From the NCBI RefSeq assembly GCF_003627755.1, contig NZ_CP032694.1, forward strand, positions 673,501 through 737,500: a DNA stretch of 64,000 nucleotides. The letters run 5' to 3'. The translations under genes and the position numbers were made by a program. This document shows, in pieces, positions 46,276-55,080 of this stretch. The notes below the pieces were generated by a model. The model worked only from the letters and a program-made list of their open reading frames with translations, did no database searches and was not told where the DNA came from. The DNA is from Rhizobium jaguaris (GTDB lineage: Bacteria; Pseudomonadota; Alphaproteobacteria; Rhizobiales; Rhizobiaceae). The stretch's first letter is position 1, and every line of letters begins with the position of its first letter.

Positions 46276-47102
46276 AGACCGTCTGCGAAACTCTAGGTGT
46301 CGCCCGCTCGAATATCGCCGCGCGTGCCGCAGGCTCCCCTTCCAAAGCCAGAGGACGCCCGCCACTACCTGATCGCGAGCTGGTGGAGGACATCAAGGCC
46401 GTCATCGCCGATACGCCTACCTACGGCTATCGGCGTGTCCATGCCATCCTGCGTCGGAATGCCCGGAAACTGGGGCGTTCATGGCCGAATGCCAAGCGCG
46501 TCTACCGGGTGATGAAGCTGCACAATCTGCTACTGGTGCGTCATACCGGAGCGGTCGATGATCGCCTTCATGACGGCCGGGTCGCCGTCGAGCGTTCAAA
46601 CATCAGATGGTGCTCCGACGGCTTCGAGATCGGCTGCGACAACAAAGAGAAGGTCCGCGTCGCCTTCGCCCTCGACTGCTGCGACCGCGAGGCAATTGCC
46701 CATGTCGCCACCACCGAAGGCATCAAGAGCGAAGACGTGCAGGACCTCGTGATCACCGCTGTCGAGAACCGCTTCGGCCGCATCAACATGCTATCCGAGC
46801 CCATCGAATGGCTCACCGACAACGGCTCCTGCTTCATCGCTAGGGACACGGCATCCTTGCTCCGCGAGATCGGCATGGAACCTTGCACGACACCGGTGCG
46901 AAGCCCGCAATCGAACGGCATGGCCGAGGCGTTCGTCAAAACCTTCAAGCGCGACTACGTCTCGGTCAATCCAACCCCGGATGCTGAAACCGTCATCGCT
47001 CAACTGCCGTTCTGGTTCGAGCATTACAACAATCTTCACCCGCACAGTGCTTTAGGATATCAATCGCCGCGCGAGTTCATCAACTCGCAATCTCAAACCT
47101 GA
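46272..47102 (+). CDS. IS3-family transposase OrfB (DDE integrase)
   Basis: 276 residues with the rve-type catalytic domain. The triad is visible as D in RWCSDGFEI, D in WLTDNGSCF and E in SNGMAEAFVKTFKRDY, with the 35-residue spacing expected between the last two. The N-terminal YGYRRVHAILRR is the HTH_21 part. It looks intact and active. It starts at the ATG overlapping the OrfA stop. Confidence 0.9.
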   Translation: MKTVCETLGVARSNIAARAAGSPSKARGRPPLPDRELVEDIKAVIADTPTYGYRRVHAILRRNARKLGRSWPNAKRVYRVMKLHNLLLVRHTGAVDDRLHDGRVAVERSNIRWCSDGFEIGCDNKEKVRVAFALDCCDREAIAHVATTEGIKSEDVQDLVITAVENRFGRINMLSEPIEWLTDNGSCFIARDTASLLREIGMEPCTTPVRSPQSNGMAEAFVKTFKRDYVSVNPTPDAETVIAQLPFWFEHYNNLHPHSALGYQSPREFINSQSQT

Positions 47103-47182
47103 GCATGTCCGGTCTTTTGGGGGCAACTCCACAACGCAATGAGCATTGTACAAATTTAAGATGCAAAAAAGGTCGACCTCTA

Positions 47183-48850
47183 ATGCTCTCTTCAATAAAA
47201 TTTAAATTTGGTTCTGCCGCAAATCAGCCCGCCCTCGAGATTGCTACGCCCCCTTCCGTGACTATTTTCGTGGGGCCGAATAACTCCGGAAAAAGCCAAT
47301 CACTGCGCGAAATAAGGAATTTTTTCGCCAGCGGACAAAACGTAGGCGGACTTGTGGTTGAAGATGTTGAGTTCTTGCCATTTACGGAAGAGCAGGCATT
47401 GTACGAACTTCAACAAATGAGAGTTGAGCCGACATTTGGTGAAACCGTTTTTCCTGACCACCAGTGGATCAAGGTCCCTCAAGGTCGCATGCAGATCCAC
47501 AAGCCACAGTTCATTAACGCGCTACGGGCACCAAACAACCCACAGATGGGACTGCGGCAGATGTTCGCAACCTATGCTAATGCGTTTCTACTAGCGTTAG
47601 ATGGTCCGTCCAGAATTCAATTGGTTAACCCCCAAGCTCGCGGCGATCTAAAAAATCCGGAAACCGCATTTGCAAGATTGCTCGTCGACGATGAAAGACG
47701 CTCTGCATTGCGCAAACTGGTCTACGATGCGACGGGTCTGCAATTTGTGTTGGACGCGTCGGTGGGCGATCAACTCAATGTTCGGTTCGGGTCGTCTCCC
47801 CCGCCAAATGAGCGTTCTCTTGAGGAGGTCACTCTTGCTTACATGCAGGCCGCGAAGGGCATTGAAAATGTTAGTGACGGCGTAAAGGCGTTTGCGGGCA
47901 TCTTATTGCAGCTTCACGTAGGCCAGCCGAAGGTCATCACTGTCGATGAGCCTGAGGCCTTCCTTCATCCAAGCTTAGCGTTCACCCTTGGAAAGGAACT
48001 TGCAAAAGGTGCCGTTGATGAGCGGAAACACATATACGCCTCCACTCACAGTGCACAGTTTCTGATGGGGGCAATTTCTTCTGGCGCGGAAGTGAATATC
48101 ATCCGTCTCACATATCAAAACGGTGCTGGGACCGCACGGTTGTTGCCGAGCGCGGATTTAAAAACTTTAATGCAAGACCCGTTGCTAAGGTCGGTAGGCG
48201 TGTTGGAAGGTCTGTTCTTCGATTGCGTTCTGGTGGGTGAGGCAAATGCTGACCGGGCCTTCTATCAAGAGATAAATGAACGATTACTCGCGCAAGGTGA
48301 TGCACGCGGAGCGCCACGTACCTTGTTCCTAAACGCAGACAACAAACAGACCATACCTAGAATTGTCGCTCCATTAAGGAAGCTTGGTATTCCGACTGCC
48401 GGTGTCGTGGATATAGACGTGTTGAAGGACGGAGGCTCTGAATGGACGAAGCACCTCAATGCTATCGGCATGCCGGTCGGTGAACTTAACGCATATGCAA
48501 ATAGACGTACCGCAACTCTGAAGGCTCTTCAGGACACGCAGAAAGACTACAAAAAGGAGGGCGGTATTATCTTGCTTACAAACGGCGACCTAGAAATGGC
48601 GCAAAACCTATTGGCTGATCTGGCGCGCTATGGCCTTTTCGTTGTCGCGCGTGGCGAGGTTGAGAACTGGTTGACCGATCTGGACGTTGAGCGTTCAAAG
48701 CAGAAATGGCTTCGCAATATATTTGAGAAAATGGGCAGCGATCCAAACTCTGAAGGATACGTAAAGCCCACAGCCGGCGACGTTTGGGATTTTATCGGGG
48801 ACATATCTTCGTGGATGAAAAACAAAGACCGTAGAGGAATTCCGGTTTAG
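47183..48850 (+). CDS. OLD-family ATP-dependent endonuclease-like protein (AAA ATPase + TOPRIM)
   Basis: 555 residues from the ATG at 47183. An upstream start inside the IS is unlikely. Walker A is GPNNSGKS, followed by the coupled signature (VSDGVKAFAGILLQL), Walker B VITVDEPEAFLHPSL and a switch His in ASTHSAQF. The C-terminal half has a TOPRIM-like E (LVGEANADRAFYQEI) and D-x-D (VVDIDVL). OLD proteins act in anti-phage defence or DNA repair. No UvrD-type partner is nearby, so this is class-1-like. An IS3 element lies 51 bp upstream and may have altered its promoter. GC content is lower than in the flanking chromosome. Confidence 0.75.
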   Translation: MLSSIKFKFGSAANQPALEIATPPSVTIFVGPNNSGKSQSLREIRNFFASGQNVGGLVVEDVEFLPFTEEQALYELQQMRVEPTFGETVFPDHQWIKVPQGRMQIHKPQFINALRAPNNPQMGLRQMFATYANAFLLALDGPSRIQLVNPQARGDLKNPETAFARLLVDDERRSALRKLVYDATGLQFVLDASVGDQLNVRFGSSPPPNERSLEEVTLAYMQAAKGIENVSDGVKAFAGILLQLHVGQPKVITVDEPEAFLHPSLAFTLGKELAKGAVDERKHIYASTHSAQFLMGAISSGAEVNIIRLTYQNGAGTARLLPSADLKTLMQDPLLRSVGVLEGLFFDCVLVGEANADRAFYQEINERLLAQGDARGAPRTLFLNADNKQTIPRIVAPLRKLGIPTAGVVDIDVLKDGGSEWTKHLNAIGMPVGELNAYANRRTATLKALQDTQKDYKKEGGIILLTNGDLEMAQNLLADLARYGLFVVARGEVENWLTDLDVERSKQKWLRNIFEKMGSDPNSEGYVKPTAGDVWDFIGDISSWMKNKDRRGIPV

Positions 48851-49323
48851 TGGGGCGGATGTCTAAGCACCTTATGGCTTTTTGGCAGTGCCAATGGGCG
48901 TGAAACAGTTTCACCCGATCGAAAGGCCGAAGAGCCAATCGAGATGGCGCTACAAAAGACCGTGTGGTTGCTCGCGCGACGGATTTCAATTCTTTCGCAA
49001 GGGCGCAAGGCGCAAGCCGACGGATATCCGAGCATTAAGCACAGAGTAACACGCGAGCGATGTTGTCAGACCGTACTCAACGAGCGAGGTTGTACAACCA
49101 CTACGACTGACGCAGCCGTGATCGTCAGATCGTAGCAGAGTTTGCTCGACTGAGCGTATGAACGCCCAGCCATATGCACCAGTCATCCGAGGCCCTGTCG
49201 GTAGTAAGCACTACGACATGCTGCGGTTGGCAAAGCCGGAAAAGCCTCTATACGGCAAATTTACGCGTTGGCTATTGAAGCGCGGCTGTGCATAATTCTG
49301 CTGAGCGGCGGAAAGAGGATTAC
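48851..49323. other. Gap between the OLD-like gene and the ATPase gene
   Basis: 473 bp. A 45-residue ORF (49158-49295, MNAQPYAPVIRGPVGSKHYD then more) is possible but has no clear ribosome site and is not called. Otherwise I see only a promoter-sized region for the next gene. Confidence 0.4.
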
Positions 49324-50383
49324 ATGCCATTTTTTCAAGGCGTACACGTTACAAACTATCGTGGGCTAGCAAGTCTAGAAATCCCCGAATTTCGCGATGT
49401 AAATGTGATTGGCGGTTTCAATGGCGTTGGTAAATCAACGTTATTAGAAGCACTATTCATGTTGGTGGATCAAAATAATCCGACCGTTCTGCTTCGGCCC
49501 TTTATGTGGCGGAACTTGCCCGTTTCGATTGACGAGGGGACGCGCATGATATGGACGCACGGTAACGTCGGTGAGGTCGCGTCAGTAAGCGCTATTACTT
49601 CGATAGGAAAATGCGTGCTGTCGTTTAAGGTCGAGCCACAGCCGCTTTTTCCAGTGTTAGGCAATATGTTCCCTCAAAGCCCAACTACGCTCGCTGGCGT
49701 GGGTGTTACGATGACGTGCACGCTTGATGGCCAAACCCGATCCATAGTGCATTTGAAGGGACTAAGCGCTCAAGAGATGCAGGCGTGGCCTGAGCCTCAA
49801 TCTCAGCCGATATCCATGGGGAGAGCCGTGATGCTGTCGCGCCGAACGATTGATCATCCCACTGAGCTTGCGCAGCGTTATTCAACGGCAGTCGCCAATC
49901 GTAAAAAAACGTGTCCTTCAACTCGTACAAGTTGTAGCGCCGGATGTTACTGAAATTACTTTGCTTCAAATCAGTGGGCAGCCGTCGTTATTCGCTTCTT
50001 TTAATAATAATGATGATATGCTTCTTCCCATTTCCATGCTTGGCGACGGCCTTAGTGCAATACTTAGTGCTGGGTTAGCAATTATTGATTGCCAAGATGG
50101 TGTTGTGTTTTTGGATGAATTTGATGGAGCAATACATTACTCGAAATTGAAGCAAATATGGGCTGAATTAATTAAGCTGGCGAAAGAAATGAATGTGCAG
50201 GTATTTGCTGCAACCCATTCACGTGAAGCTATAAAAGCTATATCCGACGCTTCGGTGATTTCTGCACTTCAAGAACGACTAATATATTTACGAATTGACA
50301 AAGTAGACGATAAAACGAAAGCAACAACTTACTTGCAGTCTGAACTCGAAGACGCTCTTTCCGACAATTGGGAAGTGCGTTGA
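49324..50383 (+). pseudogene. AAA ATPase gene of a defence-like pair, frameshifted at an A7 run
   Basis: Frame 1 (49324-49953) has Walker A GGFNGVGKST and runs to the A7 run at 49903-49909. After one A is removed, the frame continues as NRKKRVLQLVQVVAP. Frame 2, ending at 50383, has the signature-like MLGDGLSAIL, Walker B GVVFLDEFDGAIHYS and ATHSREAI. The corrected protein would be about 350 residues with a complete AAA_15/21-type ATPase. It is followed, with a one-base overlap (TGATG), by a TOPRIM gene, as in PARIS (AriA/AriB) and AbiL. The indel could be real, a slippage site or an assembly error. Confidence 0.8.
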
Positions 50384-50612
50384 TGGCAGAACAAGGTGTG
50401 TATTTTGACACAGCCAAGCGCCCCCAAGACAAGCCGTGCTTGCTAATCGTTGAGGGGATCGATGATGCTCGCTTTTTTGACGCGTTGCTACGTGATCTTA
50501 ATGCCGATCCAACGTAACCGCCCGATTGTGGCCGCCTGTTGGAAATAGCCGCGCTTATTTATGACCCGTCTATAACGACGTCGTTAGCGACGTGTTTTAG
50601 GCGAGGCCTGCG

Positions 50613-50993
50613 ATGCGCGTGGAAATTCTCGGCGATGAACGTCGCCGACGTTGGAGTGATGAGAGCAAACTGGAGATCGTGCTGTCGGTGGGGTTCGATG
50701 GCGCGTCGGTGACTGAGGTAGCGCGCCGGTATTCGGTCACGCGGCAGCAGATTTATACCTGGCGGCGTGAGTTGCGGAAGAAGGGCCTGCTGTTGCCACC
50801 TCCGACCCCAGTGTTTCTGCCGCTGGACATGCCGCCCCCTGGAGACAACGAAGAGGCTCGGACTGTCGATGGCATGCAGGTTTTGCCTGCGATGATGGAG
50901 TTGCAATTGCGCTGCGGACGAAACCTTCGCTTCAGCGGCGATGTTGACGTGGTTGCTCTGAAGCGCCTGATCCGGGCAATCGAGGCGGTATGA
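50613..50993 (+). CDS. tnpA: IS66 accessory protein TnpA
   Basis: 126 residues with an HTH typical of IS66 TnpA: ERRRRWSDESKLEIVLSVGF, then ASVTEVARRYSVTRQQIYTWRREL. It binds DNA and is needed for IS66 transposition together with TnpB and TnpC. Its stop overlaps the tnpB start by four bases (ATGA). Confidence 0.88.
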   Translation: MRVEILGDERRRRWSDESKLEIVLSVGFDGASVTEVARRYSVTRQQIYTWRRELRKKGLLLPPPTPVFLPLDMPPPGDNEEARTVDGMQVLPAMMELQLRCGRNLRFSGDVDVVALKRLIRAIEAV

Positions 50994-51337
50994 TCGGGCC
51001 TGGGACAGGTGTTCGGGTTTACCTTGCCTGCGGTGTCACGGACATGCGCAAGGGGATCGAGGGGCTGGCTGCTCTTGCCCAGGATGTGCTGCGCCAGAAG
51101 CCGACGGGAGGTGCGGTCTTCGCGTTTCGCGGGAGGCGGGGCGACCGTTTGAAGCTTTTGTATTTTGACGGTCAGGGGTTCTGCCTTTATTATAAAATCC
51201 TGCAGAAAGGGCGGTTTCCATGGCCGTCGGCAGTAGATGGGGCAGCCCGGTTGACGTCTGCTCAACTGGCGATGCTCTGGGAAGGGATTGATTGGCGGCG
51301 GCCGGACTGGGGCTCTCCTCCGGCCCGCGTTAGTTGA
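50990..51337 (+). CDS. tnpB: IS66 accessory protein TnpB (IS66 Orf2)
   Basis: 115 residues. It has the diagnostic IS66 Orf2 sequence: VYLACGVTDMRKGIEGLAALAQDVL, FAFRGRRGDRLKLLYFDGQGFCLYYK. Its precise role is unknown, but it is essential in related elements. It overlaps tnpA by four bases and lies about 60 bases before tnpC. Confidence 0.92.
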   Translation: MIGPGTGVRVYLACGVTDMRKGIEGLAALAQDVLRQKPTGGAVFAFRGRRGDRLKLLYFDGQGFCLYYKILQKGRFPWPSAVDGAARLTSAQLAMLWEGIDWRRPDWGSPPARVS

Positions 51338-51399
51338 ATTATCCCACTGAATCTGCGTGTTTTTATGGATGTTGGCTCTGACCTGTGGTAGTCAGGTTC

Positions 51400-53025
51400 A
51401 TGTCGAGCGCGAGCCAAAATCTTCCCGATGATCCGGCCTTCCTGAAGGCAATGATCGCTGCGCTTGAGGCGAAAAACGCGAAGATGTCGGCGACCCTGCA
51501 GGCGCATGACCAGTTGATCCAATCGCTGCGGCTGCGCATCGCCAGGCTGAAGAAACATGGCTTCGGCAAATCGTCGGAAAAAATCGAGCGGGAAATCCAG
51601 CAGTTGGAACTGGCGCTGGAGGACCTGATGATTGCCGCCTCGGAAAGCAGCAGCGAGCCGCTCGCCGACGTCGAGGAAACCGTGCGTGCGGAGTCTGAGG
51701 CAAGCATGCCGGAAAAGACCATGCGCCGCCGTCCGCGCGTGTCGGACAAGGCCGCTCGCGAGCGCAGGGAACTCGATCCTGGCACGCACTGCCCCGATTG
51801 CGGTGGCGAACTGCGGCTTGTCGGTGAAGACGTCAGCGAAATCCTCGACATGATCGCCGCACAGATGAAGGTCATCGAGATTGCTCGGCTGAAGAAGTCC
51901 TGCCGCTGCTGCGAGAAGATGGTGCAGTTGCCCGCGCCCAGCCGTCCGATACCGGGCAGCATGGCGGGCGCTGGACTGCTCGCCTACATCCTGGTCTCGA
52001 AGTTTGACGACCACCTGCCGCTCTATCGCCTGAACGAAATCTTCGCCCGCATGGGCGTTGATATCCCCGACAGCACGCTGGTCGATTGGTGCGGCCGCGC
52101 CATGCGGGTGCTCCTGCCGCTGATCGAGTTGATCGAGGCGGCGATCATGAGCAGCGACCTTCTCCACGCCGACGACACGCCGATCCGGGTTCTGGATCGT
52201 TCTCTGCGCGACAAGGGGCTGGGGAAAGGGGTGAAGAAGGGCCGGCTCTGGACCTATGTCCGGGACCAACGCCCATGGGCGGGCATAGCTCCGCCCGGTG
52301 CGGTCTATTATTTTGCTCCCGACTGGAAGGAAGAGCACGTTCACCGTCACCTCAAGCAGGCGAGCGGCATCCTTCAGGCCGACGGCTACAAAGGCTACGC
52401 GAAGTTGTATGAGGCCGGACCGGACGGGACACGCCGCTTCCAGGAAGCTTCATGTTGGGCGCATTGGCGGCGCGACTTCCATGATATCTGGACCTCGAAC
52501 AAATCCGAGATCGCCCGCGAGGCGCTCGACCGTATCGGCGCGCTTTACGACATCGAGCGCGAGGTTGCAGGCAAGTCTGCCGATATCCGTCTCGCCGCGC
52601 GCCAGAAGCACAGCAAGGCAAAGGTCGAAGCCTTGCGCGTCTGGGCCGAAGCGCAACTGACCCGTATCCCCGGCAAGAGCGATCTGGCTGGCGCTTTCAG
52701 GTATGGCCTGAGCAGGTGGTCCTCATTCTGCCTGTTCCTGGAAGACGGCCGTGTCGCAATCGATAACAATGCCGCAGAACGGGCGTTGCGTCCGATCGGC
52801 GTTGGAAGACGAAACTGGCTCTTCGCGGGCGCTGACACTGGAGCAGAAACCCTGGCGCGGGCCATGACAATTATCGAGACCGCCAAGATGAATGGCCTTG
52901 ATCCTCAGGCCTATCTGGCTGACGTGCTCGACCGCATTCAGGATCACAAGATCAATCGCCTCGCCGAACTGCTCCCATGGAACTGGGTGCCGACGGTGGC
53001 AGTCATCTGCGCCGAGGCCGCCTGA
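51400..53025 (+). CDS. tnpC: IS66 transposase TnpC
   Basis: 541 residues from the ATG at 51400. The N-terminal leucine-zipper-like coil is followed by a zinc-finger region (CPDCGGEL then SCRCCEKM). The DDE domain begins at GMAGAGLLAYIL-like AGAGLLAYILVSKFDDHLPLYR, with LHADDTPIRVL giving the first Asp and VAIDNNAAERALRP the Glu. The IS66_C tail is GAETLARAMTIIETAKMNGLDP. It looks complete. Its stop overlaps the fourth ORF by one base (TGATG). Confidence 0.92.
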   Translation: MSSASQNLPDDPAFLKAMIAALEAKNAKMSATLQAHDQLIQSLRLRIARLKKHGFGKSSEKIEREIQQLELALEDLMIAASESSSEPLADVEETVRAESEASMPEKTMRRRPRVSDKAARERRELDPGTHCPDCGGELRLVGEDVSEILDMIAAQMKVIEIARLKKSCRCCEKMVQLPAPSRPIPGSMAGAGLLAYILVSKFDDHLPLYRLNEIFARMGVDIPDSTLVDWCGRAMRVLLPLIELIEAAIMSSDLLHADDTPIRVLDRSLRDKGLGKGVKKGRLWTYVRDQRPWAGIAPPGAVYYFAPDWKEEHVHRHLKQASGILQADGYKGYAKLYEAGPDGTRRFQEASCWAHWRRDFHDIWTSNKSEIAREALDRIGALYDIEREVAGKSADIRLAARQKHSKAKVEALRVWAEAQLTRIPGKSDLAGAFRYGLSRWSSFCLFLEDGRVAIDNNAAERALRPIGVGRRNWLFAGADTGAETLARAMTIIETAKMNGLDPQAYLADVLDRIQDHKINRLAELLPWNWVPTVAVICAEAA

Positions 53026-53861
53026 TGGCAACGGTCCGCTTCGTCTTCACCATCGACTATGTCGCCGAAATCCTCAATGAGGATGTCGACCTTCTCCGGG
53101 AGATCATCAGCAATGATGACAACCTGACCTATGGCAATATCATCAGCGTCGTGACTGGAGACGACGAGAGTACGTCAGCTTTGACAGACGATGGCGTTGA
53201 CGAACTCAGGCAGATGCTTAGCGACGCGCGTAGGTCTGCGGAAACATGGCAAGAGTTCCTCGATTGCTTCGTCCTCGACGAAAAGGTCGTCGAGCGTGTC
53301 AAGACATATTCCCCACGGTCACAATCGGGCGGTTACGATCCAACGCAAGTTGCGATAGAACACATCGGGGGAGTGGATGCGATAGAAAAGAGCCTCCAAT
53401 CGCTTGTCAAGTCGCGGCCCTATCAGGAGGGACGGATTGTAAAGATTGCAGCGATACGAGACGCGGACGTTAATCCAACGGACGCCACCGGCATGATGCA
53501 TCGTGCGTTTCAATCAGTCGGTTGGCCGCAACCAGCTCCGGGCACTTTCGAAGGTGGCCAGAACATTGAAGTGGGATTGTTTGTCGTTCCGTCCTCCGAC
53601 CAAAGCGGCGACTTGGAACGTCTTTGCTTGGCTACCGTTGCCGATGTTGCCAAAGCGCAATCAGTCACTCAATTCTATGCTCAAATGGATGCTACCTACG
53701 GCCCTTTGGACCGCCCTTATAAACGGCAATGTGCAATTTATCTTGCTTGCACGAATGTGGAAACGAGAGGGCCGGGGCAGGCCTTCAGTATTGGCGTATT
53801 TGACCGACAACATGGCGTGCTCGAACCTCTGAAGCAGTTTCTTACGCTGTTCCTCGGTTAG
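53025..53861 (+). CDS. IS66 fourth ORF fused in frame to the 3' part of the TOPRIM gene
   Basis: The first 104 codons (53025-53336) are IS66 passenger sequence: MATVRFVFTIDYVAEILNED and an acidic region. The frame runs on through the terminal repeat and the target copy, joining the TOPRIM C-terminal fragment from about 53337 to its natural stop at 53861. The fused reading frame is 278 residues. The passenger function is unknown. Whether a stable fusion is made is unknown, but the in-frame joining is exact. Confidence 0.75.
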   Translation: MATVRFVFTIDYVAEILNEDVDLLREIISNDDNLTYGNIISVVTGDDESTSALTDDGVDELRQMLSDARRSAETWQEFLDCFVLDEKVVERVKTYSPRSQSGGYDPTQVAIEHIGGVDAIEKSLQSLVKSRPYQEGRIVKIAAIRDADVNPTDATGMMHRAFQSVGWPQPAPGTFEGGQNIEVGLFVVPSSDQSGDLERLCLATVADVAKAQSVTQFYAQMDATYGPLDRPYKRQCAIYLACTNVETRGPGQAFSIGVFDRQHGVLEPLKQFLTLFLG

Positions 53862-54217
53862 AATATCGAAGCAGGAAAGTGCCTGCGTCCAGCTCGTGAA
53901 AATGTATAAAATTACGAGAGGGGTATTTAAGTCAACTCTGTACGGCCTTCCCCCCATGAGGTGCTACTGGTTCGGGCATAAGGCAGGCAACTACTTCGAG
54001 GGTCTCCTGATCGCCGCAGCGAACTGGAAGATTTTTGCGAGGGGGTATCTTAGCTCCTTCGTGCAGCGATGCCCCCCATCGGGTGCTGAGGGTTGGAAGC
54101 GCCTAGTTCTCTGCTCTCTCTCGGCAATGCGTACGACTTTTTCACTACGAGCCGTCATCATGGCAGAAAGGGCATAAGGGCGGGGTACGGGAGCCGTGTC
54201 CGCAGGGGTATACCGTA
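53862..54217. other. Non-coding stretch upstream of the serine recombinase
   Basis: About 356 bp. A 93-codon reading frame (53896-54177) has no ribosome site and no recognisable domain and is not called. The remainder leads into the recombinase promoter region. Confidence 0.4.
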
Positions 54218-54279
54218 ACGTACATCTGGAGTGGCGCATAGAAATATGTACGTAAGGGTTGACTTCGATCAACGTACAT
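54218..54279. promoter_or_regulatory. GTAC-centred repeats upstream of the recombinase
   Basis: ACGTACAT occurs at 54218-54225 and 54272-54279, and its reverse complement ATGTACGT at 54246-54253. Three copies within 62 bp, just before the serine recombinase, suggest binding sites (res-like or an autoregulatory operator). Confidence 0.5.
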
Positions 54280-54321
54280 GCATTTTAACGGACATAACCC
54301 TAACGGATAGAGGGATAGGCC

Positions 54322-54956
54322 ATGTCCAAGATCGTACTGTACGCCCGCGTGTCAACCATAGACCAGACGCTAGACCACCAACGGACACAAGCGGAGCAAG
54401 CAGGCTTCATCATTGACGAGGTGATTGCAGACCACGGTGTATCAGGCGTCAGCACCAGACTTGAAGACCGGCCGGAGGGCAAGCGTCTGTACGACAGGTT
54501 GCGCCGGGGTGACGTGCTGGTTGTTCGCTGGGTCGATAGGCTGGGGCGAAACTACGAGGACGTAACCGACGCCATTCGGCACTTCATGCGACAAGGTGTG
54601 ATCGTCAAAACCGTCATCAACGGGATGACCTTCGACGGGCGACAGCGGACCCGATACAGCAGGCCGTCAGGGACGCGCTGATAGCGTTCATGGCCGCGAC
54701 AGCGCAGGCGCAGGCCGAAGCGACGAAAGCGGCTCAGCGGGCCGGAATAGAGGCAAGGAAGGGCGATATCGAACGCTACCGGGGCAAGAAGCCGAGCTAC
54801 AGCCGGGAGAAGTTCCAGCAGGTGCTTGATATGCTAGCAATCGGCAATGGTGCTTCCGAGATTGCCAAGGCAACCGGATTGACCAGACAGACCGTACTAA
54901 GGATCAAAGGCGATCAGGCCGGGGCTGAGACCGCCTTGGCCAAGTGGGGACTTTGA
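54322..54956 (+). pseudogene. Serine recombinase (resolvase/invertase) with a one-base frameshift
   Basis: The first frame (54322-54681) has the catalytic N-terminal domain: LYARVSTIDQTLDHQ with the nucleophile Ser and conserved Arg, GVSGVSTRLEDRPEGKRLYDRLRRGDVLVV and DRLGRNYEDV. At 54637-54639 a G is missing: adding it joins to the second frame, DGATADPIQQAVRDALIAFM. The second part (ending 54956) has an HTH_7 domain: FQQVLDMLAIGNGASEIAKATGLTRQTVLRIKG. The corrected protein is about 210 residues. GTAC repeats lie upstream. It may be dead or an assembly artefact. Confidence 0.8.
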
Positions 54957-55080
54957 ATTGCTGAATGGATAAAAGCCAATCTAGTTTAGTGCGATACCGG
55001 AGGTAGGTCAGCCTATTGCTGTTTCCGCACGAACTGGTTGCATTTATCCGTACCGCAAGGCAATAGCCTGTATGTGCATT

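Larger units (their letters stand above)
45813..47131 (+). mobile_element. IS3-family element (IS2-like group), 1319 bp
   Basis: A 5-bp target duplication CAACG (45808-45812 and 47132-47136) flanks the element. Terminal inverted repeats begin TGAATTAGCCCCC on the left and TGGAGTTGCCCCC on the right (reverse complement). They share GGACATGCTC further in. It carries intact OrfA and OrfB and sits 51 bases upstream of the OLD-family gene. Confidence 0.9.
50514..53336 (+). mobile_element. IS66-family element, 2823 bp, with 8-bp target duplication
   Basis: GTAACCGCCCGATTGTG starts the element at 50514, and its exact reverse complement ends it at 53336. The 8-bp duplication GATCCAAC flanks it (50506-50513 and 53337-53344). 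It carries tnpA, tnpB, tnpC and a fourth small ORF that reads out of the element. All look intact. Confidence 0.95.
50383..53861 (+). pseudogene. TOPRIM (DUF3226-like) gene split by IS66
   Basis: The 5' part (50383-50513) reads MAEQGVYFDTAKRPQDK then LLIVEGIDDARFFDALLRD, with the TOPRIM Glu and Asp. The 3' part resumes after the second target copy, reading QVAIEHIGGVDAIEKSL and VKIAAIRDADVNPTDATG with the TOPRIM D-x-D. Removing IS66 and one copy of GATCCAAC restores a 215-residue reading frame. The IS end supplies a premature TAA (50515-50517). In related pairs this protein is the nuclease effector, held inactive by the ATPase. Confidence 0.85.

Noticed and set aside
49158..49295. A 45-residue ORF before the ATPase gene
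   Set aside because: No clear ribosome site and no family; too little evidence to call.
53896..54177. A 93-codon reading frame upstream of the recombinase
   Set aside because: No ribosome site, no recognisable motif, and a composition unlike real proteins nearby.
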